NCBI GenBank assembly: GCA_002327445.1
Contig: DCWA01000012.1
Location: 19,366-83,365 of the forward strand
Length of the DNA: 64,000 nucleotides
Direction of reading: 5' to 3'
Source of the DNA: Desulfobacteraceae bacterium UBA2174
Lineage (GTDB): Bacteria; Desulfobacterota; Desulfobacteria; Desulfobacterales; UBA2174
Each line of letters starts with the position of its first letter. Position 1 is the stretch's first letter. The translations under genes were made by a program, and so were the position numbers. Below the pieces are notes generated by a model. It saw nothing but the letters and a program-made list of their open reading frames with translations. It searched no databases and had not been told where the DNA came from. Positions 41,917 to 49,510 of the stretch are shown here, piece by piece.

Positions 41917-42801
41917 ATGAACTTTTACCGCAACTGGTTTCTGGCCAGCCGGCCCTGGTCCTTCACCATGACCGCCATCTCGGTGAGCGCGGGTAGCGCC
42001 ATGGCCGTCATCGACGGCGTCTTCGATTGGCCCCTGTACCTGCTGGCCCTGTTTTCGGCCGTGCTCCTGCACGCCGCCACCAACCTGGTCAACGACTATT
42101 ACGATGTGATCAACGGGGTGGACACCGTAGCCGCCGCCACGGCCCAGTACCGTCCCCATCCGCTGGTGGAAGGTCTCCTGCCGGCCCGACAGGTGCGCCG
42201 CGTGGGTTTCGCCCTCTTTGGCCTGGCGGCGCTCATCGGTCTCTATCTGGTGGCCGTTCGCGGCCCGATGGTGTTGTGGATCGGGCTAGTGGGGCTGCTG
42301 GCCGGGCTGACCTACACGGCGCCGCCCCTCAAGTACAAGTACGTGGCCCTGGGCGAGGTATCGGTGTTTCTCATGTGGGGGCCGCTGATGGTGGAAGGGG
42401 CCTACTACGTGCAGCGGCAGAGCCTGAGTCTGCCGGCCCTGTGGGTGTCGCTCCCCTTCGGTGTGCTGGTAGCCCTGGTGCTGCTGGCCAACAACATCCG
42501 CGACATCGATCACGACCGCAGCCGCAACATCCTCACCCTGGCCATCCTCTTGGGCCGGCGCGGCGGGATGGGGGCCTACCTGATGCTGATGGTCCTCTCC
42601 TACCTCGGGATCCTCGCTCTGGCCGGGACCCTGACCCCGTGGGTGCTGATCATCCTGCTCACCGTGCCCCTGGCCGCGAAGCTGCTCAAGGAGATGAGCC
42701 ATGCCGTTCCGGCCGATGCCGACGCCCGGACCGCCAAACTCGATACCGCCTTCGGGGTCCTGCTGGTGGTGTCGCTGGTGCTGGAAGGGCTGATCGGGTG
42801 A
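41917..42801 (+). CDS. UbiA-family prenyltransferase (MenA-like)
   Basis: A 294-residue membrane prenyltransferase. The two aspartate-rich motifs are NLVNDYYDVINGVD (about residue 57, N/D-x3-D type) and NNIRDIDHDRSRNI (about 192). SRPWSFTMTAISVSAGSAMA and GLTYTAPPLKYKYVALGEVS match the MenA branch, which makes demethylmenaquinone from DHNA. The ATG at 41,917 follows GAGGAA; a TTG at 41,878 is unlikely. It shares GTGA with the CPBP protease gene. MenA is likely but not certain, since other quinone or tetraether-type UbiA proteins look alike. Confidence 0.8.
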   Translation: MNFYRNWFLASRPWSFTMTAISVSAGSAMAVIDGVFDWPLYLLALFSAVLLHAATNLVNDYYDVINGVDTVAAATAQYRPHPLVEGLLPARQVRRVGFALFGLAALIGLYLVAVRGPMVLWIGLVGLLAGLTYTAPPLKYKYVALGEVSVFLMWGPLMVEGAYYVQRQSLSLPALWVSLPFGVLVALVLLANNIRDIDHDRSRNILTLAILLGRRGGMGAYLMLMVLSYLGILALAGTLTPWVLIILLTVPLAAKLLKEMSHAVPADADARTAKLDTAFGVLLVVSLVLEGLIG

Positions 42802-43421
42802 AGCCGGCGAACCTTTCCCTCGGCACGGTCTGGGCCACGGCGGGTCTGGCGGCCGTGCTGTGGTGGGTCACCTTCTACCTGAGCGTTTCGATTTTCTGGA
42901 TCAAGATCGGCTTTTCGGCGGCCATCCTGGCTACCTTCACCCTTTGGCGGGATCCGCCGGACGGACGGCCCCGCCTGGACGCCGCGGCCGTGGTGCAAGG
43001 CATCGCCTCGGCCATTGCGCTCTGGGGCATCTTCTGGGTCGGCAAACAGGTGTCCACCCTGATCTTCCCCTTTGCCGAAGGGCAGATCGGCGCCATCTAC
43101 GGCAAGGGGGAGGGGTTTCCGCCGGCGGTGATCTTTTTCCTGCTTCTCCTGGTCACCGGCCCGTGCGAAGAGATCTACTGGCGCGGGTTTCTGCAAAAGC
43201 ATCTCATGGTCCGCTACGGTCCCCTGAAAGGCTGGCTGGCGGCATCGGCGATCTACGCCCTCGTGCACATCTGGTCCTTCAACTTCATGCTCATCGGCGC
43301 GGCGGCCGTGGCCGGGGCGTTCTGGGGCCTGTGCTACTGGCGCCGGGGGAGACTGACGCCCGTGGTGATCTCCCACTCCCTCTGGAGCGCCGTGGTCTTT
43401 TCCCTGGCCCCGATTCCCTGA
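42798..43421 (+). CDS. CPBP-family intramembrane metalloprotease
   Basis: A 207-residue membrane protein starting with GTG that overlaps the ubiA-like stop. It carries the CPBP/Abi motifs: GPCEEIYWRGFLQKHLM (EExxxR), SAIYALVHIWSFNFMLIGAA (FxxxH-type) and VVISHSLWSAVVF (HxxxN/S type). These residues coordinate zinc in Rce1-like proteases. It has about six helices. The substrate is unknown; close coupling to a prenyltransferase recalls CAAX processing in eukaryotes, but in bacteria this link is not established. Confidence 0.8.
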   Translation: MKPANLSLGTVWATAGLAAVLWWVTFYLSVSIFWIKIGFSAAILATFTLWRDPPDGRPRLDAAAVVQGIASAIALWGIFWVGKQVSTLIFPFAEGQIGAIYGKGEGFPPAVIFFLLLLVTGPCEEIYWRGFLQKHLMVRYGPLKGWLAASAIYALVHIWSFNFMLIGAAAVAGAFWGLCYWRRGRLTPVVISHSLWSAVVFSLAPIP

Positions 43422-43468
43422 CCGGCGCCTTTTCCCGGCACAGATGCGGGGCATCCCATTACCCTGCC

Positions 43469-43497
43469 TTGACAATCCGGTCTCGCGGGCTTAATTG
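43469..43497 (+). promoter_or_regulatory. Possible promoter for mobB
   Basis: TTGACA (43,469-43,474), 17-nt spacer, TAATTG (43,492-43,497). Strong -35, weak -10, 62 bp ahead of the mobB start. Confidence 0.4.
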
Positions 43498-43558
43498 GTG
43501 GTTTTAAATCGTGCGCCGCGGCGCGAAGGCCCCGGCGCCAGGGGAGACGCCCATCGAC

Positions 43559-44092
43559 ATGCACCCGCCACCGCCCGTCGTCGCCATTGTCGGCAAGTCC
43601 AATTCCGGCAAGACCACCCTCATCGAACGGCTCATCCCGGCGTTCAGAGTCCGGGGATATCGCATCGGCACCATCAAGCACTCCCACCACGACATCGATC
43701 TGGACCGGCCGGGCAAGGACAGCTACCGGCACAAGCTGGCCGGCGCCGATGCGGTCATGGTGGCCGGCCCCGCCCGCATCGCGCTGGTCAAGGACGTCGC
43801 CGGCGCCGAACTGGACGATTTGTTGGCCTATTTCAATGATCTGGACCTGATCATCGCCGAGGGCTTCAAGCGGACCGGCAGACCCAAGATCGAGGTTTGC
43901 AGGGCGGCGCGTAGCGGCGCCCCCCTGTGCCGCGATGACCCGAGCCTCGTGGCCATGGTCACCGATCTGGACATCGAGCCTCTGGCCGTTCCCGTCTTTC
44001 GACTGGACGACATCGAAGGACTGGCCGATTTCATCGAACGCCGCTTCTTGATCCGCCCGGCGGCCGCGGTGGGAGGCGGACCGCGTTCCTGA
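43559..44092 (+). CDS. mobB: Molybdopterin-guanine dinucleotide biosynthesis protein MobB
   Basis: A 177-residue P-loop GTPase-like protein. VVAIVGKSNSGKTTLIERLI is the Walker A region, GTIKHSHHDIDLDRPGKDSY is the family hallmark, and LIIAEGFKRTGRPKIEV is the Walker B-like segment. MobB assists MobA in attaching GMP to molybdopterin. The ATG at 43,559 (GGGGAG 12 bp ahead) is preferred to a GTG at 43,511. No mobA is adjacent. It implies bis-MGD enzymes elsewhere in the genome. Confidence 0.9.
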   Translation: MHPPPPVVAIVGKSNSGKTTLIERLIPAFRVRGYRIGTIKHSHHDIDLDRPGKDSYRHKLAGADAVMVAGPARIALVKDVAGAELDDLLAYFNDLDLIIAEGFKRTGRPKIEVCRAARSGAPLCRDDPSLVAMVTDLDIEPLAVPVFRLDDIEGLADFIERRFLIRPAAAVGGGPRS

Positions 44093-44100
44093 CCGACGGA

Positions 44101-44255
44101 TGATGCCTTCGTAAAAAATCCGAATTGTCATCCCGAGCGCAGCGAGGGATCTCTTCGTAAAACGGAATGTATAATAATAGCGGATGCTTGAGATTCCTCG
44201 TCGCAAGCTCCTCGGAATGACAATGGCTGTTTTCGGCTTTTTTACGACGTTATCA
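44101..44255. mobile_element. 155-bp MITE-like element, copy 3
   Basis: Same length as copy 1. The left end TGATGCCTTCGTAAAAAA (44,101-44,118) differs from the inverse of the right end (44,238-44,255) at four of 18 positions. The internal palindrome is intact. It begins 9 bp after mobB and ends 11 bp before the start of the HD-protein gene. Confidence 0.85.
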
Positions 44256-44266
44256 GGGATGGCACC

Positions 44267-45103
44267 GTGATGAGAACACACCTGATCCGTTGCCAGAACT
44301 GGTTCGCTGCCTACACCCGGAGCTTTTTTACCGGCGGCGACGCCCTTGACCTGCCGTTGCGGGTCAAGATCGAACATACCGCCGCCGTGCAGGCCAACAT
44401 GGCGCAACTGGCCGGCGCCCTGAACTGGCCGCCGGAGGATCGGCTCCTGGCCGAACTGGCGGGGCTGCTGCACGATGTCGGGAGATTTCCTCAGTACAGT
44501 AAATACCATACCTTTCGCGACAGCATCTCGGAGAACCACGCCCGGCTCGGGTTGCGGGAGATCGGCCGTCACCGGGTGCTCCATGGCATGCCCACGGGCG
44601 CGCGACGGGAGCTGAGTTTTGCCATCGCCCATCACAACGCCTTCAACCTGCCGGCGCACCCGGACCGGCGGCGCACCCTCCTGGGCTGCATGCTGCGCGA
44701 CGCCGACAAGCTCGACATCTGGCGGGTGTTCAAAACCTACTACTGCGACGGCCGCCGCCTCAACGCCACCGTCGATCTCGATCTGGCCGACACCCCCGGC
44801 TACACGCCGGCCGCCCTGGAGAGCCTGCGCCAGGGGCGCATGGTGCGGCTGGCCGACGTGCACAACCGAAACGATTTCAAACTGTTGCAGATTGCCTGGA
44901 TCTACGATCTCAACCTGGCGCCCGCCTTCGACCTCATGCGCCAGCAAGGGCACCTGGAAGCCCTGGCCCGGACCCTGCCCCTGGATCCGGTGCTGCGTCG
45001 CGTGGTGAAAAACACCCTGGGATACGCCGTTTCCCGCGCCGCCGGCCCCGCCGTGCCGCAGTTCGCCACGGCTGTAACCGGATCGGCTTTCCGGGCTCAG
45101 TAG
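44267..45103 (+). CDS. HD-domain phosphohydrolase
   Basis: A 278-residue HD-superfamily protein. The metal-binding pattern is visible: KIEHTAAVQANM (H), LAGLLHDVGRFPQY (HD) with the distal LLGCMLRDADKLDIWRVF (D). SENHARLGLREIGR and FAIAHHNAFNLP add the extra histidines typical of the subgroup. It starts with GTG at 44,267 or ATG three bases on, just behind MITE copy 3. The substrate is unknown; HD proteins cleave nucleotides or act as nucleases. Confidence 0.8.
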   Translation: MMRTHLIRCQNWFAAYTRSFFTGGDALDLPLRVKIEHTAAVQANMAQLAGALNWPPEDRLLAELAGLLHDVGRFPQYSKYHTFRDSISENHARLGLREIGRHRVLHGMPTGARRELSFAIAHHNAFNLPAHPDRRRTLLGCMLRDADKLDIWRVFKTYYCDGRRLNATVDLDLADTPGYTPAALESLRQGRMVRLADVHNRNDFKLLQIAWIYDLNLAPAFDLMRQQGHLEALARTLPLDPVLRRVVKNTLGYAVSRAAGPAVPQFATAVTGSAFRAQ

Positions 45104-45237
45104 TAGGCAATCTTACGATTCCGACGCCGACCTTCGCCCCGGCGGACCGGCTCATGAGATACGGTTCGGCCCAAATGGCGTGCCTGCGGATACAGTTACA
45201 GGGTGAAGCAGGGCGGCGGCCAACAGGAGGATTTTCC

Positions 45238-46239
45238 GTGCCATCCATTTCAAGGCGTCATTTCCTGAAAGGGTCCATGGCTGCGGCCTGCGGTCTGGCG
45301 GTGAGCCGAGGGGCCGAGGCGGCCGACGGCGGCGGCGGCGAACCACTGGCCACGCTTCTCGACATCCGCAAGTGCGTCGGCTGCGAAGCCTGCGTCCTGG
45401 CTTGCCAGGAGACCAACGGGCACAAGTACCCCCAGCCCAAGAAGCCATATCCCAAGATGTACCCGTCGCGGGTCAAGGTCTCCGACTGGTCCGACAAGCA
45501 GGATGTCACCGACCGGCTCACCCCCTACAACTGGCTCTTCATCCAGCACGCCACGGTGACCATCGACGGCGAGGAGACCGAACTCAACATTCCGCGGCGC
45601 TGCATGCATTGCGTCAATCCCCCCTGCGTCAAGCTTTGCCCCTGGGGCGCGGCCCGACAGGAGCCCAACGGCTTGTCGCGCTTCGACCCGAACATCTGTC
45701 TGGGGGGCAACAAGTGCGGCGAGGTCTGCCCCTGGGACGTGCCCCAGCGCCAGACGGGGGTGGGGCTCTACCTGGATCTGCTCCCCTCTCTGGCCGGCAA
45801 CGGGGTGATGTACAAGTGCGACCGCTGCTACGACCGGCTGGCCCGGGGCGAGCTGCCCGCCTGCATCGAGGCCTGCCCGGAAGGGGTGCAGACCATCGGC
45901 CCGCGCAGCCAGATCCTCGCCGAGGCCCGCCGCATCGCCGACGAGATCGGCGGCTACATCTACGGGGCGGAGGAAAACGGCGGCACCAACACCATTTACG
46001 TGTCTCCGGTACCCTTCGAGGAGATCAACCGGGGCAGCGAGTACGGCCCGGGGCGCCCCCACATGGAACCGGTGGAAGACCAGATGAAGCTGGGCAACCG
46101 CCTGGCGGCCGCCATGGTCCTGGCCCCTCTGGCCGGGGCTGGAGCGGCTATTTCCCGGATGATGCGCGCCGCTCAGGGGCCGGAGGAAGATAAAACGGCG
46201 ACGGACAGCGCGCCTGACGAGGGGAGGGACCGGCCATGA
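45238..46239 (+). CDS. Tat-exported four-cluster [4Fe-4S] electron-transfer protein
   Basis: A 333-residue protein. It starts with GTG (AGGAGG at 45,225-45,230) and has a Tat signal ISRRHFLKGSMAAACGLAVS. Four cysteine groups follow in DmsB/HybA order: KCVGCEACVLACQ, CMHCVNPPCVKLCPWGA, CLGGNKCGEVCPWDV and CDRCYDRLARGELPACIEAC. The end is hydrophobic (LAAAMVLAPLAGAGAAI), a possible membrane anchor as in HybA. It is coupled by ATGA to a cytochrome-b-like gene. No molybdenum or hydrogenase catalytic subunit is adjacent, so it must serve a partner encoded elsewhere, or act as a quinone-linked shuttle. Confidence 0.85.
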   Translation: MPSISRRHFLKGSMAAACGLAVSRGAEAADGGGGEPLATLLDIRKCVGCEACVLACQETNGHKYPQPKKPYPKMYPSRVKVSDWSDKQDVTDRLTPYNWLFIQHATVTIDGEETELNIPRRCMHCVNPPCVKLCPWGAARQEPNGLSRFDPNICLGGNKCGEVCPWDVPQRQTGVGLYLDLLPSLAGNGVMYKCDRCYDRLARGELPACIEACPEGVQTIGPRSQILAEARRIADEIGGYIYGAEENGGTNTIYVSPVPFEEINRGSEYGPGRPHMEPVEDQMKLGNRLAAAMVLAPLAGAGAAISRMMRAAQGPEEDKTATDSAPDEGRDRP

Positions 46240-46703
46240 CCCCATCCGCCACTGTCCTCGGGTTCCCCGCCTACATGAAGCGGCTGTACGCCTTCACGCT
46301 GGTGGTCCTGGCCCTCAGCGGCTTTGCCCAGATGCCGATCTTCAAACGCTACTACATCGCCGACGTCCCCGGACTGGGATGGCTGGCCCAGTATTACGTC
46401 ACCCACGTGATGCACTATCTCGGGGCCGCCCTGCTGCTCGGCCTGGTGGCCTATGCCGTCGCGGGCTGGCTGGCCGGGCGGCCGCGGCCGCGGTTGACAG
46501 GCGCCGGTGCCGTGAGGGCGGCGCTGCTCGTGGGGCTGATCGTCACCGGGGTCCTGCGGGTAATAAAAAACTTCTCCGGCGTCTACATGTCCGCCGACTG
46601 GATCGTGTTTCTCGACATGCTTCACATCGCTTTGGTCCTGGCTTACGTCATGGCGGCCATCTGGGCGGCGGCGGGCAAAAAGCGATGGACAACCCAACCT
46701 TGA
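46236..46703 (+). CDS. Cytochrome b-like membrane subunit
   Basis: A 155-residue protein with four hydrophobic helices. Histidines in helix 2 (YYVTHVMHYLGAALLLGLVA) and helix 4 (IVFLDMLHIALVLAYVMAAI) could ligate heme b, as in the FdnI/HyaC family. It overlaps the Fe-S protein gene by ATGA and should connect it to the quinone pool. It is shorter than FdnI (about 215). Confidence 0.7.
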   Translation: MTPSATVLGFPAYMKRLYAFTLVVLALSGFAQMPIFKRYYIADVPGLGWLAQYYVTHVMHYLGAALLLGLVAYAVAGWLAGRPRPRLTGAGAVRAALLVGLIVTGVLRVIKNFSGVYMSADWIVFLDMLHIALVLAYVMAAIWAAAGKKRWTTQP

Positions 46704-46731
46704 TCCTCTAATACACCACGGGAGCTTTACC

Positions 46732-46821
46732 ATGTCCGGAACCGTTTGGCTGTTGATTGTCATTGCGGTTTGGGTTGCCCTTCAAGCCTGGATTCTGCCC
46801 AAGCTGGGGGTGCCGACCTGA
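46732..46821 (+). CDS. 29-residue single-span membrane protein
   Basis: A short frame with GGGAG (46,720-46,724) seven bases before its ATG. The peptide is one hydrophobic helix (SGTVWLLIVIAVWVALQAWI) followed by LPKLGVPT. Tryptophans at both ends of the helix are typical of a membrane span. It lies 28 bp after the cytochrome b-like gene, same strand. Such tiny proteins often are accessory subunits of membrane redox complexes (compare CydX and CcoQ in role, not in sequence). I propose it as the third member of this operon. Confidence 0.6.
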   Translation: MSGTVWLLIVIAVWVALQAWILPKLGVPT

Positions 46822-46858
46822 ATGAGCAATGCTTGTCAGTTGACGAGCACGAAGAAGA

Positions 46859-47485
46859 ATGGCCCAACCCCAGGATTCAAAGCGGAGGATAAACGACAAG
46901 GACGCGCCCTTGATCGAAGCGATCAACGCCGGTGATACCGACCGTTTCTACGAACTCGTGCAGCGCTATCAGCAGCCCCTGTTCAACTTCGGGCTGCGCA
47001 TCTGCGGCCAGGCCGCGGATGCGGAAGACATGGTGCAGGACACCTTCTTGAATGTCTTCCGGTATCTGAAGACATTCCGTTTTGAAAGTCAGTTCAAGAA
47101 TTGGCTTTACCGGATTGCGATGAGCGTCTGTATCAAGCGCCGGCGGCGTTCCAAGTACGCCCCGGAGCGGGAGCTGTCCTTGGAGGATTTTTTGCCCGGG
47201 GACGAGCAGGTCGCCGCCGAGGCGCCGGCCTGGGCCAGGGAGCCGCTGGACCGGCTGCTGGACGAGGAGCTGACCCGGCGCATCGAAGACGCCATTCTCG
47301 CCTTGCCGGAAACCTATCGCCCGGTGCTGGTGCTGCGCGACCTGGAAGGGTTTTCCACCGAGGAGACCGCCCAGATCCTCAATCTGACCCCGGGCAATGT
47401 CAAGGTGCGCCTCCACCGTGCGCGGCTCTTCATCCGTGAGCAACTCAAGGAATACTTCGCCCATGACCGGAGCCGACCCGCCTGA
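46859..47485 (+). CDS. ECF RNA polymerase sigma factor
   Basis: A 208-residue group 4 sigma factor. Region 2 reads LVQRYQQPLFNFGLRICGQA and DAEDMVQDTFLNVFRYLKTF; region 4 reads ALPETYRPVLVLRDLEGFST followed by EETAQILNLTPGNVKVRLHR. It overlaps by 23 bp a zinc-finger anti-sigma gene, the standard arrangement for an ECF pair. It begins 37 bp after the 29-residue membrane gene, so envelope redox stress may be the signal; that is inference. Confidence 0.92.
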   Translation: MAQPQDSKRRINDKDAPLIEAINAGDTDRFYELVQRYQQPLFNFGLRICGQAADAEDMVQDTFLNVFRYLKTFRFESQFKNWLYRIAMSVCIKRRRRSKYAPERELSLEDFLPGDEQVAAEAPAWAREPLDRLLDEELTRRIEDAILALPETYRPVLVLRDLEGFSTEETAQILNLTPGNVKVRLHRARLFIREQLKEYFAHDRSRPA

Positions 47486-47756
47486 ACACGATCCGGCCCA
47501 CTGCCGGGAGATGTTTTCCCACTTGTCCGAGTACCTGGACCGGGAACTCGACGAAATCGCCTGCCGACAGATCGAACGACACCTGCGGCACTGCGACGCC
47601 TGCCGGGCCTGTTGCGCGACCCTGGCCCGCACCGTGGCGCTCTGCCAGGGAATGCCCCCCCATGCTGTCCCCGGGGACATGGCCGTCCGGCTGCGGGAGG
47701 CCATCGAGAAGTTGCGCGCCGGGGATCGGCCCGCTCCCGCGCCGCACTCCGATTGA
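47463..47756 (+). CDS. Zinc-finger (HC2-type) anti-sigma factor
   Basis: A 97-residue protein with the zinc-binding anti-sigma domain: EYLDRELDEIACRQIERHLR followed by HCDACRACC, giving H-x3-C-x2-C. No membrane segment is visible, so it is a soluble anti-sigma factor, which often senses redox state through the zinc cysteines. It overlaps the sigma gene by 23 bp. Confidence 0.82.
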   Translation: MTGADPPEHDPAHCREMFSHLSEYLDRELDEIACRQIERHLRHCDACRACCATLARTVALCQGMPPHAVPGDMAVRLREAIEKLRAGDRPAPAPHSD

Positions 47757-47814
47757 CATTTCGCTGAAGCTTGGGATACCTTGTTTGAACGTTTAGCCGA
47801 AGAACGGGTGGACC

Positions 47815-49497
47815 ATGATCATCGGACTGGATGTGGGCGGTACGCATGCGGATGTCGTGTTGTTGGGCACCGAGGGACTGGTGGCCAGCGCCAAAGTGCC
47901 CACCGACGCCAACGATCTGTTTCACACCGTCCTGCGCGGCCTGGAGGAGATCACCGCCGGGGTTCCTCCGGAGACCATCAACCGCATCGTGCTCTCCACG
48001 ACCCTGACCACCAATGCCATCGTCCAGGGCCAGGTGCCGCCGGTGGGCATGATCGTTTCCGGCGGTCCGGGCATCGATCCGGCGCTTTTTCGCACCAACG
48101 AACACTACTTCACCGTGGGCGGCGCCATTGACCACCGCGGCCGGATCGTTGAGGCCGTGGACCCCCGGGACATCAAGACCATCGCCAAGCGGCTGCGGCG
48201 GGAGGGGATCCGCCAGGTGGGCGTGGTGGGCAAGTTCTCGGTGCGCAACCCGGTGCACGAGGTCGAGATCGCCCGGATCCTGGGGGATGAATTCGACAAG
48301 ATTTTTCTGGGCCACCGGGTCGCCGGCAGCCTCAACTTCCCCCGGCGCATCGCCACCACCTACCTCAACGCCGCCGTCCATCCCATGCACAAGCAGTTTT
48401 TCCTCGCCGTCCAGCGTTCGTTGAACGAAAAGGGACTGTCCGTGCCGATCCGGATCCTCAAGGCCGACGGGGGCAACATGCAGTTCGCCGCCTCCATCGA
48501 CTTTCCGGCCCAAACGATCCTGTCCGGCCCGGCGGCCAGCGTCATGGGCTCGCTGGCATTCGCCCCGGACGAGGACGAAGCCCTGGTCTTCGACATCGGC
48601 GGCACCACCACCGACATGGCCATCCTGGTCAACGGTGTGCCGCTGCTCGACCCGGCGGGCATCGAGCTGGGCGGCTTCAAGACCCTGATCCGGGCCCTGG
48701 AGACCCACTCCATCGGCATGGGAGGAGACAGCGCGGTGCGGGTGGAGAACGGGGAGCTGAAGATCGGCCCCGAACGCCGTGGGCCGGCAATGGCCTACGG
48801 CGGCCCGGTGCCGACGCCCACGGACGCCATGTTCGTGCTCGGCCTGATCCGCAGCGGGGGTCGCGAGGCGGCCCAAGCCGGTATCTCGGCCCTGGCGGCC
48901 CAGTTGGGCACCACCCCCGAAGTGGCGGCGGAGAGGATCTTCGACGGCGCCTGCCGCAGCATCATCGATGCCGCCGAGGCCATGGTGGCGCGGGTCAACA
49001 GCAAGCCGGTGTACACCGTCCACGAAATGCTGGAAGGCCACACCGTCAAGCCGCGCAAGATCCTCGTCCTCGGCGGTCCGGCACTCTACTTCGCCCACCG
49101 CCTCGAGGAGATGTCCGGCTACAGGGTCGGGGTCATTCCCCGCTGGAAGGTGGCCAACGCCATCGGCGCGGCCCTGGCGCGCACCACCTGCGAGGTGACC
49201 GTCTTCGCCGACACCGAGCGGGGCATCGCCACGGCCCCGGAGGAAAACTACACCGAGAACGTCGGCAGCCGCTTTTCCGGCGAGGAGGCCGTGCAACTCG
49301 CCTACCGCTTGCTGCGCGACAAGGCCGCCCGGCTGGGAGGCACCGCCGAGGCCCACGAGGTGGAGGTGGTCGAAAATCTGCAATTCAACATGGTGCGCGG
49401 GTTTTACACGTCGGGCAAGAACATCCGCGTACGCGTCCAGGTCAAGCCGGGGCTGATCCAGGACTACGACCCGGTAGCCGGAAGGCTCACGGATTGA
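47815..49497 (+). CDS. Hydantoinase/oxoprolinase-family protein (HyuA-like)
   Basis: A 560-residue ATP-dependent amidohydrolase-type protein of the ASKHA fold. The N-terminus reads IGLDVGGTHADVVLLG, then LSTTLTTNAIVQGQVPPVGM, a central FDIGGTTTDMAILVNGVPLL and a C-terminal LVLGGPALYFAHRLEEMSG. These are the phosphate-binding motifs of the hydantoinase A family. The substrate is not known; family members open hydantoin, oxoproline or acetone-type substrates. A HyuB partner is absent. It lies 14 bp ahead of the first HDAC-family gene, so an amide-related pathway with that enzyme is likely. A TTGACA at 47,753 may be its promoter. Confidence 0.85.
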   Translation: MIIGLDVGGTHADVVLLGTEGLVASAKVPTDANDLFHTVLRGLEEITAGVPPETINRIVLSTTLTTNAIVQGQVPPVGMIVSGGPGIDPALFRTNEHYFTVGGAIDHRGRIVEAVDPRDIKTIAKRLRREGIRQVGVVGKFSVRNPVHEVEIARILGDEFDKIFLGHRVAGSLNFPRRIATTYLNAAVHPMHKQFFLAVQRSLNEKGLSVPIRILKADGGNMQFAASIDFPAQTILSGPAASVMGSLAFAPDEDEALVFDIGGTTTDMAILVNGVPLLDPAGIELGGFKTLIRALETHSIGMGGDSAVRVENGELKIGPERRGPAMAYGGPVPTPTDAMFVLGLIRSGGREAAQAGISALAAQLGTTPEVAAERIFDGACRSIIDAAEAMVARVNSKPVYTVHEMLEGHTVKPRKILVLGGPALYFAHRLEEMSGYRVGVIPRWKVANAIGAALARTTCEVTVFADTERGIATAPEENYTENVGSRFSGEEAVQLAYRLLRDKAARLGGTAEAHEVEVVENLQFNMVRGFYTSGKNIRVRVQVKPGLIQDYDPVAGRLTD

Positions 49498-49510
49498 GGC
49501 GAGGGGGCGC

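Noticed and set aside
43334..44953. Leftward 539-codon open frame
   Set aside because: Shadow of mobB, the MITE and the HD gene in GC-rich DNA; composition of the peptide is not protein-like.
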